From: Nitrospirota bacterium
GTDB lineage: Bacteria > Nitrospirota > Nitrospiria > Nitrospirales > NS-4
Direction of reading: 5' to 3'
NCBI GenBank assembly: GCA_005877855.1
Contig: VBOF01000072.1
Coordinates: 1-10,417, forward strand
DNA length: 10,417 nucleotides
Position 1 is the stretch's first letter; each line of letters starts with the position of its first letter. The position numbers and the translations under genes are program-made. Under the pieces are notes generated by a model. The model was given only the letters and a program-made list of their open reading frames with translations. It searched no databases and was not told where the DNA came from. Below, in pieces: positions 1-6,077 of the stretch.

Positions 1-20
1 ACCGGGCGCTTGGTAGCTGA

Positions 21-452
21 GTGCCTGACATCACCTCGCTCATCTCTCCGGTAGCCCTCGAATTCCTGTTCTTGCTGTCCATCGTCGGCTTCGTTGGCAG
101 TGTGATCGCCATCCCATGGATACTGATTCGTCTCCCCCAGGACTATTTCTGCGAGAGCCATCCGAGGACCTGGCTGAAGGACCGTCATCCGGTCCTCCGG
201 CTCATCGCCCTAGCGTTGAAAAACTTCGTCGGGTGGATTCTGCTGCTGGGGGGGATCGCCATGCTGGTCCTGCCTGGACAGGGGCTGCTAACGATGCTGA
301 TCGGCGTGTCGCTGATGGACTTCCCGGGAAAGCGGGCGATCGAGCGCAAGCTTGTCAGCCGGCCCTTGATCCTACAGGCCATCAATCGCATCCGGCAGCG
401 GTTCGATCGGCCGCCCCTGCTGATCGACGAGCACAGCGTCCACAAGGCCTGA
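21..452 (+). CDS. PGPGW-like small inner-membrane protein
   Basis: This 143-residue protein probably sits in the inner membrane; its biochemical role is unknown. A long hydrophobic segment spans residues 11-38. A second hydrophobic stretch (about 66-84) runs into LPGQGLLTMLIG (84-95), which resembles the LPGPGW signature of the PGPGW family of putative transmembrane proteins. The expected Trp is replaced by Leu. A basic region (104-130) follows, and the tail is probably cytoplasmic. The start is GTG at 21: an in-frame TGA lies directly before it at 18-20 and the next Met is residue 80, so no other start would keep the first membrane segment. No clear Shine-Dalgarno is visible, and the upstream gene lies outside the window. 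The frame is well supported by its protein-like composition, while the family call is by motif resemblance only. Confidence 0.75.
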   Translation: MPDITSLISPVALEFLFLLSIVGFVGSVIAIPWILIRLPQDYFCESHPRTWLKDRHPVLRLIALALKNFVGWILLLGGIAMLVLPGQGLLTMLIGVSLMDFPGKRAIERKLVSRPLILQAINRIRQRFDRPPLLIDEHSVHKA

Positions 453-459
453 CCAGACA

Positions 460-489
460 TAGACTCCCTCGCCAGGTTGCGATTACAAT
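460..489 (+). promoter_or_regulatory. Predicted leaderless promoter of the kelch gene
   Basis: TACAAT at 484-489 matches the -10 consensus at five of six positions and ends six bases before the ATG at 496. TAGACT at 460-465 is a possible -35, with an 18-base spacer. The six bases between are GGCGCC, so there is no room for a Shine-Dalgarno. If the promoter is real, the mRNA begins at or within a base or two of the start codon. Confidence 0.45.
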
Positions 490-495
490 GGCGCC

Positions 496-1455
496 ATGCC
501 TCGCGTCGCCTTCGCCGGATTTCTTCTTGCAGGAACTCTCGCGTCGGTCGCCGCTGCCGTAGGGGTCCAGTCGAAGGGCGGATGGGTCGCCAAGGCGCCG
601 GCCTTGCTCAAGCGCACCGAAGTGGCGGTCGCCGCCGTCCGCGGCAAGGTCTACGTGGTCGGAGGCTTTCAACCAGGCCTCCCGTTCATCACGCCAGCCG
701 TTGAGGAATACAATCCGGCCACCGACACCTGGCGCGAGCGCACCCCGCTGCCCAGCGGTCTGCACCATGCGGGGATCGGGGCGGTGAATGACCGGCTCTA
801 CGTCATCGGCGGGTTCGAACTCTCGCTGTTCTCCATCTGGTCGCCGGTGACCAGCCTGTACGAATACGACCCGGTCGCCGACCGGTGGAGAGCACGCAGG
901 CCCATGCCCACGCCGCGCGGGGCACTGGCCGTCGCGGCGCTCGACGGGAAGCTCCATGCGGTGGGCGGCTACAACCGGGACGGCAATACCAGCGCGCATG
1001 AGGTCTATGACCCGGCGACCGATAGCTGGACCGCGCGCGCGCCGATGCCGACGGCCCGCGACCACCATGCCGCCGCCGCGCTCAACGGCCGCCTCTACGC
1101 GATCGGCGGCCGGCTGAACCGCCAGTACAGCCAGAACCTCGGCGTGACCGAGGAATACGACCCTGAAGCCGATCGGTGGACGCGCAAGGCTGATCTTCCG
1201 ACACCCCGGAGCGGGATCACAGCCGCCGTCGTCAAAGACCGCATCTACGTCTTCGGCGGGGAAGCTCCGTCCGGGACCTTCCGCGAGAATGAAGCGTACC
1301 ATCCGGCTTCCGACTCATGGGAGGCCCTGGCACCCATGCCCACGGCCCGGCACGGGCTCGGCTCCGCCTCGGTGGACGGTGGGATTTACGTGATCAGCGG
1401 AGGGCCCACTCCCGGCGGGTCGTTCAGCAACGTCAACGAGGTGTTCACCCCCTGA
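496..1455 (+). CDS. Secreted six-bladed kelch-repeat beta-propeller protein
   Basis: This 319-residue exported protein consists almost entirely of kelch repeats. Residues 1-21 form a signal peptide with a basic n-region and a hydrophobic core ending in SVAAA. Six repeats follow at about 41-85, 90-138, 141-184, 189-235, 238-281 and 286-319. Each has the kelch pattern: a hydrophobic strand, [YH]-x-[VI]-x-G-G or a variant, then [YH]-[DN]-P-[AV]-[TAS]-D-x-W and a Pro-rich turn. Repeat 6 stops at NEVFTP without its last strand. The N-terminal GGWVAKAPAL (28-37) looks like that missing strand, so the ring probably closes with N- and C-termini in one blade. No catalytic residues or extra domains are visible. 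Kelch propellers usually bind proteins or glycans, and some are galactose-oxidase-like enzymes, but here the ligand is unknown. The ATG at 496 fits the leaderless promoter and gives the signal peptide. Confidence 0.9.
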   Translation: MPRVAFAGFLLAGTLASVAAAVGVQSKGGWVAKAPALLKRTEVAVAAVRGKVYVVGGFQPGLPFITPAVEEYNPATDTWRERTPLPSGLHHAGIGAVNDRLYVIGGFELSLFSIWSPVTSLYEYDPVADRWRARRPMPTPRGALAVAALDGKLHAVGGYNRDGNTSAHEVYDPATDSWTARAPMPTARDHHAAAALNGRLYAIGGRLNRQYSQNLGVTEEYDPEADRWTRKADLPTPRSGITAAVVKDRIYVFGGEAPSGTFRENEAYHPASDSWEALAPMPTARHGLGSASVDGGIYVISGGPTPGGSFSNVNEVFTP

Positions 1456-1488
1456 GCTTCGCCCCCTCCCGCCTCCCGACCGATTTGG

Positions 1489-1494
1489 TAAGAT
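1489..1494 (+). promoter_or_regulatory. Possible -10 element before the secreted protein at 1507
   Basis: TAAGAT lies twelve bases before the ATG at 1507, so transcription would begin around 1501 with a leader of about six bases. No good -35 is visible in the C-rich sequence upstream. The spacing resembles other gene heads in the window, but the element is weak on its own. Confidence 0.3.
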
Positions 1495-1506
1495 ACCCCT
1501 ATCGCA

Positions 1507-2388
1507 ATGATCACACGCCGATTCATACCGAGTATGGCGAAGCGCACCGTCATCCTCAGCGCAGGAACTATCAGTCTTTTATTGGCCCTCGTGGCTGCCT
1601 GGGCTGCGGACGCGCCGTCCCCAGGTATTCCCACCACGGTGATGGTCCGTGTGGTGGGGAACCGCGCGATGGTGTTGGGCGACGCCGTTGGCGGGGCGAC
1701 CGTCACGATCAAGGACCTGGCGACCGGCGCCGTCCTTGCCTCCGGGGTCCAGACGGGCTCTGGCGGTGATCTCCGATCCATCATGATGACCCCGCGACAG
1801 CAGATCGAGCAGATTTACAGCTTGAAAGGGGCCGCGTCCTTCACGGCCACCCTCAGCTTGACGAAGCCCACCTTGGTTGAGATTACCGGAGAAGGCCCGC
1901 TGAAGTTTCCCCGCGCCAAGCGGCGCGCCAGCAAAACGGTCTTGCTCTATCCCGGCAAGCACGTCACCGGCGACGGGATCGTGCTGGACATCAACGGATT
2001 GATCGTCCAGATCGTCTCGCCGACCCTAGACCGACCTCTCGGGATCGGCGACGGCCTCACAATCCGCACGACGGTCAACATGATGTGCGACTGCATCGTC
2101 GAACCCTTCGGAAACTGGGACTCCCGCATGATGGAACTCTACGGAGAAGTGCGGGTCGACGACACGGTGATCGGGCATGTGGAATTCTTCCACCAGGGCC
2201 CGAAGGGCATCTTCCAGGGCGACTACACGATCCCGAAGTGGCTAAAAGGCAAGGACCGGCTGACGTTACGGGTCGTCGCGTCCGATGCGGAAGGCATCAA
2301 TGTCGGGTATGACGAGATTACCTATCCACTGGTTCCCTGGGAGCAGAGTCGCGATGCCACCGGCCGCGACATCCCGCCGTTGAAATGA
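1507..2388 (+). CDS. Exported beta-rich protein of unknown function
   Basis: This 293-residue protein is not one I recognise. The N-terminus is basic (TRR at 3-5, KR at 12-13) followed by a hydrophobic core at about 14-32 and a likely cleavage site after AWA (31-33), so it is probably periplasmic or secreted. Residues 44-88 (GGATVTIKDLATGAVLASG in the middle) resemble the transthyretin-like or carboxypeptidase-regulatory beta-sandwich fold. The C-terminal part (about 180-275) contains alternating hydrophobic strands with KWLKGKDRLTLRVVASDAEG, which reads like an Ig-like or FN3-like domain. A Cys-Asp-Cys pair at 194-196 is the only cysteine motif and could form a disulfide or bind metal. ATG 1534 (residue 10) is an alternative start that keeps the signal peptide. 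I chose 1507 for the nearby -10-like element, since neither start has a Shine-Dalgarno. It follows the kelch gene by 51 bases. Confidence 0.75.
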   Translation: MITRRFIPSMAKRTVILSAGTISLLLALVAAWAADAPSPGIPTTVMVRVVGNRAMVLGDAVGGATVTIKDLATGAVLASGVQTGSGGDLRSIMMTPRQQIEQIYSLKGAASFTATLSLTKPTLVEITGEGPLKFPRAKRRASKTVLLYPGKHVTGDGIVLDINGLIVQIVSPTLDRPLGIGDGLTIRTTVNMMCDCIVEPFGNWDSRMMELYGEVRVDDTVIGHVEFFHQGPKGIFQGDYTIPKWLKGKDRLTLRVVASDAEGINVGYDEITYPLVPWEQSRDATGRDIPPLK

Positions 2389-2403
2389 TGAATGAGGAGC
2401 GCC

Positions 2404-2422
2404 CGCGGCTTCCGCAGCCGCG
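2404..2422. terminator. Hairpin between convergent genes, possible bidirectional terminator
   Basis: CGCGGCT at 2404-2410 and AGCCGCG at 2416-2422 form a perfect seven-base-pair stem with a five-base loop. It sits in the 55-base gap between a plus-strand gene ending at 2388 and a minus-strand gene ending at 2444. No T-tract follows on either strand, so it does not meet the usual intrinsic-terminator pattern, although position and stem strength fit a transcription barrier. Confidence 0.4.
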
Positions 2423-2443
2423 AAGTCTTGGCTGAGCGGCGTT

Positions 2444-3505
2444 CTACTGACAGACGACAGGCAGCGGAGGAACCACGATCCGGCCCTGCGCGGCGTAATC
2501 TCCTACCGTCGCGTCCCGCGAGAACGAAAGGTTGTACGGATCGGCGCTCGACCCCGCGAGACCGATCCAGCCCGTGTACCCCGTCTCTGACGGGACCAGC
2601 AAGAGCCCGCCGATCACGGTTTCGGTCTCCTCCAACGTGTCAAGCATCATGGTCCTCGTGCGATGCGGGAAGCTGTGTGCGTGGATCAGCAGCCGCCCCG
2701 GACCCTCCAGCATGTGGACGTTGTAGCCGACGGGCTGGTCCATCCCAGGAGTTTGCACGACGAGGAATCCGAGGTGGCCAGGCCAGATTTTCGAGCCCCG
2801 CAACTCGAAGCGATATGTTCCCCCCGTCGATGACCCGAGACAGGCAAGCACGGTTCGATCGGACTCCCGGTACCAATGGCTGGGAGGCGTCCCCCCGCTG
2901 TTGGGTTGCGCCCGCACGTGCTCGCGCTGCGAGGAGAGGCGGCGGCCCTCTTCCGCCCAGCGGCAGGAGTACTCACCAAGAGGCCGCCCTGCTCCCTCTC
3001 CAGGCACGCCCCCATTCTCTTCCGCAAAGACGTCCAGGATGGCGCGCAGTCCGCTGTCTGCCGTGCGGAGGAACAGCACGCCCATATTGACGCTCTGGTC
3101 AATCCGGTAGGCATCTCCGTCCTTGACGCCCTTCCCGTCGTGGACCATGAAAACGCCGGAGCGGCCCCCGTCTAGAAAATGCCCGTGGAGTGGATAGAAG
3201 CTCTCGCGGCCCGCCGACTCCAGCCGCTTGAGGAAAAAGCTCTGCCGCCCTTCGTCGAAGTCGAGCGCGGAGGCGTACAGCTCCGCCGTCTCAGGCCCGC
3301 GAGCGGTCTTGGTGCTGCATCCGAGGAGCAGCCGGCCCGGGCGGCCGAGCCGAGGCGGCAACGTCGGATCGGCGGCGGGATTGCCGGTGATGGCCGGAGG
3401 GCCGTCCTGAGCGAAGGGGTGGTGATGGTCGGCGGGCGCAGAGCACGCCGCTCCCCATGTCAATGCCACGAGGCCAGCCATGCCGGACCTGAAGAACCCG
3501 CTCAT
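2444..3505 (-). CDS. Unrecognised probable lipoprotein or exported protein
   Basis: This 353-residue protein matches no family I know. The N-terminus (1-20) is a short hydrophobic signal ending in WGAAC, with Cys21 as a possible lipid-attachment site. The lipobox is imperfect because Gly sits at -3. A His-rich patch (HHH at 27-29) and a Pro/Gly-rich linker run to about residue 57. The rest looks globular and beta-rich. Notable stretches are YPLHGHFLDGG (104-114), RIDQSVNMGVLFLR (134-147), HAHSFPHRTRTM (275-286) and GYTGWIGLAGSS (309-320). Cysteines are at 21, 63, 181, 222 and 352. An upstream ATG at 3619 would run back into the SDR gene and adds an Arg-rich non-protein-like stretch, so I start at 3505. 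It lies 26 bases after the SDR stop and is probably cotranscribed with it. Opposite-strand frames here are Arg- and Ser-rich and look spurious. Confidence 0.8.
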   Translation of the reverse strand: MSGFFRSGMAGLVALTWGAACSAPADHHHPFAQDGPPAITGNPAADPTLPPRLGRPGRLLLGCSTKTARGPETAELYASALDFDEGRQSFFLKRLESAGRESFYPLHGHFLDGGRSGVFMVHDGKGVKDGDAYRIDQSVNMGVLFLRTADSGLRAILDVFAEENGGVPGEGAGRPLGEYSCRWAEEGRRLSSQREHVRAQPNSGGTPPSHWYRESDRTVLACLGSSTGGTYRFELRGSKIWPGHLGFLVVQTPGMDQPVGYNVHMLEGPGRLLIHAHSFPHRTRTMMLDTLEETETVIGGLLLVPSETGYTGWIGLAGSSADPYNLSFSRDATVGDYAAQGRIVVPPLPVVCQ

Positions 3506-3531
3506 GTCGGTGCGCGGCCTTGCCTTTCGCG

Positions 3532-4299
3532 TCACGGCCTCATCAGCCGCTCGGCGGCCCCCAGCACGACGCGACGGGGCACGAACTGCTGGATCCGATT
3601 CAGCACGCGGTTGCGCCATCCAGTCACGACGAATGACCGTCCATGATCCAACGCCGCGAGCGACTCGGCCACCACCTCATCCGCCGTTTGCTGGTCGCCA
3701 GGGGCCCAATATTGTTTGATGCCGGCTGTCGCATGAAAGTCAGTGGCCGTCCGACCGGGGCAGCAGGTCTGGATCACCACCCCGTGCTTCCGGGCCTCCA
3801 GGTCCAGGGCTGCCCCCAGGCTCACCAGGAAGGCCTTCGTCGCGGCATACAGTGAGAGATAGGGCAGCGGCAGCAAGCCGGCGACCGACGCGACGTTGAT
3901 GATGGCGCCTTTTCGGCGCTCCCGCATCTCCGGGAGGATCAAGCGAATCAGCTTAGTGACCGTGACCAGATGCAGAATGAGCATCTCCTGAATGCGCGGC
4001 ATCGGCATGTCCGCAAATTCCCCATACAGCCCGAACCCGGCGTTGTTGACGAGGAGGTCCACTGGCTCCGTGCGGCGTCGGCGGACGTCCGCGTACAAGC
4101 GCTCGGCTCCGTCCGCCTGGGCCAAGTCGAGGACGATCTCTTCGACCGCAACGCCGTGCGCCGCCCGAATCTCGCCCGCGACGCGGGCGAGCCGCTCTGC
4201 GTCACGCGCCGCTACGTGCAGCGCATAGCCCCGCGCGGCAAGCTGGCGCGCGTAGCTCTCCCCGATTCCACGCGAAGCCCCGGTGATCACCGCAAGCAT
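3532..4299 (-). CDS. Short-chain dehydrogenase/reductase (SDR), classical type
   Basis: This 255-residue cytoplasmic oxidoreductase uses a Rossmann-bound NAD(H) or NADP(H). The cofactor loop is TGASRGIG (7-14). Arg32 in AARDAERL, after strand 2, suggests a preference for NADP(H). The NNAG motif is at 85-88, and the catalytic set is Ser138 in NVASVAG, Tyr151 and Lys155 in YAATK. PGRTATDF (181-188) is the usual loop after strand 6. The length is typical for classical SDRs. The substrate cannot be read from sequence; the overall look is of the broad DltE/YqjQ-like group of SDRs. The gene starts 8 bases after a predicted -10 box, is transcribed divergently from the DnaJ gene, and is followed 26 bases later by the unknown lipoprotein gene. 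That suggests a two-gene unit without revealing a shared pathway. Confidence 0.92.
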   Translation of the reverse strand: MLAVITGASRGIGESYARQLAARGYALHVAARDAERLARVAGEIRAAHGVAVEEIVLDLAQADGAERLYADVRRRRTEPVDLLVNNAGFGLYGEFADMPMPRIQEMLILHLVTVTKLIRLILPEMRERRKGAIINVASVAGLLPLPYLSLYAATKAFLVSLGAALDLEARKHGVVIQTCCPGRTATDFHATAGIKQYWAPGDQQTADEVVAESLAALDHGRSFVVTGWRNRVLNRIQQFVPRRVVLGAAERLMRP

Positions 4300-4307
4300 G
4301 GCTCGGC

Positions 4308-4336
4308 ACTATAGCAAAGGGCCGCGAGGCGCACAA
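4308..4336 (-). promoter_or_regulatory. Predicted SDR promoter (minus strand)
   Basis: Read on the minus strand, TTGTGC (4336-4331) and TATAGT (4313-4308) are separated by 17 bases. TATAGT matches the -10 consensus at five of six positions and ends eight bases before the SDR ATG. No Shine-Dalgarno is present, so the transcript would be leaderless or nearly so. Confidence 0.5.
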
Positions 4337-4350
4337 CGCTGAGGCCAGGC

Positions 4351-4379
4351 TGGACAAACGGCATACGTATGGTTACTCT
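4351..4379 (+). promoter_or_regulatory. Predicted DnaJ-gene promoter with palindrome in the spacer
   Basis: TGGACA (4351-4356, five of six to the -35 consensus) and TACTCT (4374-4379) are 17 bases apart. The -10 ends seven bases before the ATG at 4387, and there is no Shine-Dalgarno. The perfect ten-base palindrome CATACGTATG (4362-4371) lies between the two hexamers and could be an operator. The -35 boxes of this promoter and of the SDR promoter are 14 bases apart, back to back. Confidence 0.5.
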
Positions 4380-4386
4380 TTCACCC

Positions 4387-5397
4387 ATGAGCGTCAAATA
4401 TAGAGATTACTACGAGGTCCTGGGCGTTCCTCGCGATGCAACCGCGAAGCAGATCCGGGACGCCTACCGCAAGCTCGCGCGCCAGTACCACCCTGATTTG
4501 CAAGACACGCCGGCGAAGAAGAAGGTGGCCGAGGAAAAATTCAAGGAGATCAACGAGGCCCACGAAGTCCTCAGCGATCCGGAAAAACGCAAGAAGTATG
4601 ATCAGCTCGGTTCTCGCTGGAAAGACGGCATGGATTTCACGCCGCCGCCCGGCAGCGGTCAGGCGGGAAGTTGGACCTGGACAGGGGGGGAGGGCTTCAG
4701 CGGCGGTTTCAGCGACTTCTTCGAAGCCCTGTTCGGAGGGCGCGGCGGTCCGTTCTCCAGAGGACAGTCGTCTTGGGAATGGGACCTAGACGAACAGGCC
4801 GGCGGCAGAGACCAGGGCGCCGACCTGGAGGCGGAACTGGAACTGCCCCTGGACGAGTTGGCCCAGGGAGGCACCAGGCGCGTCACGCTCACGGCCCGGG
4901 ACGCGTCAGGACGTCTCCGACCCAAGCAACTCGATGTCACTCTGCCGAAGGGGGTGCGCCCGGGCGACCGCATCAGGCTCAAGGGCCAAGGCGCCACGAA
5001 CGGGCGGGCGGCTCGCCCCGGCGATCTCTACCTGAAGATTCGTCTCCAGCCCCATCCGTTCTACACGCTCCTCGAGGAGTCCCCTGATGACCTCCAGATC
5101 GACCTTCCCTTGCTGCCCTGGGAAGCCGTCCTGGGCACGGAAGTCCAGGTGCCCACTCTGGATGGCCCCGTCTCGATGCGCATCCCGCCAGGGAGCCAGG
5201 CGGGTCAACGTCTGCGCCTGCGCGGCAAGGGGCTTCCACGGCGAGACGGAACCCGGGGCGATCAGTACGTCCGCTTGGTCCTGGTAACCCCGAAGTCCAT
5301 CGGCCCCCGCGAGCGTGAGCTGTATAAGGAGCTCGGCAAGCTGTCCTCTGAAAACCCGCGCAGCGCGTTCAGTAAGGCCAGGGCCACTGGCCGCTGA
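4387..5397 (+). CDS. DnaJ-class co-chaperone, type II (no zinc finger), CbpA-like
   Basis: This 336-residue Hsp40 would stimulate the ATPase of a DnaK and deliver clients. The J-domain spans 5-74 with the HPD motif at 35-37. A Gly/Phe-rich linker follows (about 80-128, including GGEGFSGGFSDFFEALFGG). The two C-terminal substrate-binding beta-domains run about 144-225 and 226-303, with LPKGVRPGDRIRLKGQG and IPPGSQAGQRLRLRGKG as the paired signatures. No CxxCxGxG zinc motifs are present, so it is the CbpA/DnaJB type rather than canonical DnaJ. No dnaK or grpE is nearby. An in-frame ATG at 4369 would add six residues, but family N-termini begin just before the YRDYYEVLGV motif, and the -10-like box at 4374-4379 lies between the two starts, so I choose 4387. 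The stop overlaps the marC start by one base. Confidence 0.93.
   Translation: MSVKYRDYYEVLGVPRDATAKQIRDAYRKLARQYHPDLQDTPAKKKVAEEKFKEINEAHEVLSDPEKRKKYDQLGSRWKDGMDFTPPPGSGQAGSWTWTGGEGFSGGFSDFFEALFGGRGGPFSRGQSSWEWDLDEQAGGRDQGADLEAELELPLDELAQGGTRRVTLTARDASGRLRPKQLDVTLPKGVRPGDRIRLKGQGATNGRAARPGDLYLKIRLQPHPFYTLLEESPDDLQIDLPLLPWEAVLGTEVQVPTLDGPVSMRIPPGSQAGQRLRLRGKGLPRRDGTRGDQYVRLVLVTPKSIGPRERELYKELGKLSSENPRSAFSKARATGR
5376..5392 (+). promoter_or_regulatory. mRNA hairpin just before the coupled marC start
   Basis: GGCCAG (5376-5381) and CTGGCC (5387-5392) form a perfect six-base-pair stem with a five-base loop. It ends four bases before the marC ATG. It would fold over the ribosome-loading region of marC and be melted by ribosomes finishing the DnaJ frame, as expected for translational coupling. 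Confidence 0.4.
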
Positions 5398-6044
5398 TGG
5401 ACCCGCTGCTGACGTTCTTCGTCACCGCATTCGTGTCTCTCTTCGTCACGCTGGACGCAGTGGGTAACGTCCCTATCTTCCTGTCCATCACACCGCACAC
5501 CTCCGAAGCCGAGCGGGCAGCGATGGTCAGGCGTGCTGCCTTGGCCGTCTTTGCCGCGCTGGTGCTGTTCGCCGCGTTTGGGAACTTCATCTTCAAGTTC
5601 TTCGGCGTCACCATCGAGGCGTTTCGCATCGTGGCGGGACTCCTCCTGCTGAAGATCGCCTTCGACATGATGGAGGCCAGACCGGCGCGGGTCCGCCACA
5701 CGCCTGAAGAAGACGCCGAGGGGGCCCAGCGCGAGGATATCGCCATCATCCCGCTGGCCATCCCCTTATTGAGTGGTCCCGGCTCGATCTCCACCGTGAT
5801 CGCGCTCACCGGCCAGGCAGCGAAATCCCCGAAAGTGGTCGCCTCATTCGCCCTGCTGCTGCTGGCCATCGCCCTCAATGTGCTGATCGCGTACGTTGTG
5901 CTGCGCAGCGCCACCGCAGTCACCCGCCTACTGAAGGAGACCGGGATGCGCATCTTCACGCGCGTCATGGGCTTGATCTTGGCGGCGATCGCCGTCCAGT
6001 TCGTCCTCACCGGCATCAAGGAAGCCTTCCACGTGCCGGCTTGA
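5397..6044 (+). CDS. MarC/UPF0056-family inner-membrane protein
   Basis: This 215-residue integral membrane protein belongs to the MarC family, whose transport function is unproven. Early links to multiple antibiotic resistance in E. coli were not upheld. About six hydrophobic segments are visible (roughly 5-30, 47-67, 73-92, 115-136, 148-170, 188-207). The family landmarks are LDAVGNVPIF (19-28) in the first segment and IPLAIPLLSGPGSIST (118-133) in the fourth. A charged loop at 93-114 separates the two halves. The length is typical. The ATG shares one base with the upstream stop (TGATG at 5395-5399), so translation is probably coupled to the DnaJ gene, and no separate Shine-Dalgarno is needed. 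The stop codon overlaps the predicted hisS -35 box. Confidence 0.93.
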   Translation: MDPLLTFFVTAFVSLFVTLDAVGNVPIFLSITPHTSEAERAAMVRRAALAVFAALVLFAAFGNFIFKFFGVTIEAFRIVAGLLLLKIAFDMMEARPARVRHTPEEDAEGAQREDIAIIPLAIPLLSGPGSISTVIALTGQAAKSPKVVASFALLLLAIALNVLIAYVVLRSATAVTRLLKETGMRIFTRVMGLILAAIAVQFVLTGIKEAFHVPA

Positions 6045-6069
6045 TAGCCGGCCAAGAAGCCGTTAGGAT
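6035..6069 (+). promoter_or_regulatory. hisS promoter with the -35 inside a GC dyad
   Basis: TTGATA (6041-6046, five of six to consensus) and TAGGAT (6064-6069) are 17 bases apart, and the -10 ends eight bases before the hisS ATG. The -35 is flanked by GCCGGC on both sides (6035-6040 and 6047-6052), so it forms the six-base loop of a perfect six-base-pair dyad. The marC stop lies within it. A repressor site or an RNA hairpin at the marC end are both possible. Confidence 0.55.
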
Positions 6070-6077
6070 ACGCGGCG

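Noticed and set aside
382..1302. 306-codon open frame on the minus strand opposite the kelch gene
   Set aside because: It is Arg-, Gly- and Ala-rich, lacks recognisable structure, and runs antisense to a clear signal-peptide and kelch-repeat protein. Long antisense frames are expected in GC-rich DNA.
1507..1533. Twin-arginine (Tat) signal in the protein starting at 1507
   Set aside because: TRRFIP has the arginine pair, but the residues after it do not follow the S/T-R-R-x-F-L-K pattern. An ordinary Sec signal explains it better.
3506..3619. N-terminal extension of the lipoprotein frame to ATG 3619
   Set aside because: It overlaps the end of the SDR gene, is Arg-rich, and would bury the signal peptide inside the protein.
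2392..3646. Plus-strand frames of 232 and 155 codons opposite the lipoprotein gene
   Set aside because: They are Arg-, Pro- and Ser-rich with no domains, and the minus-strand frame has normal protein composition and a signal peptide.
4369..4386. Upstream ATG for the DnaJ-class gene
   Set aside because: It would place the predicted -10 box inside the coding sequence, and homologues usually begin close to the YxDYYxxLGV motif.
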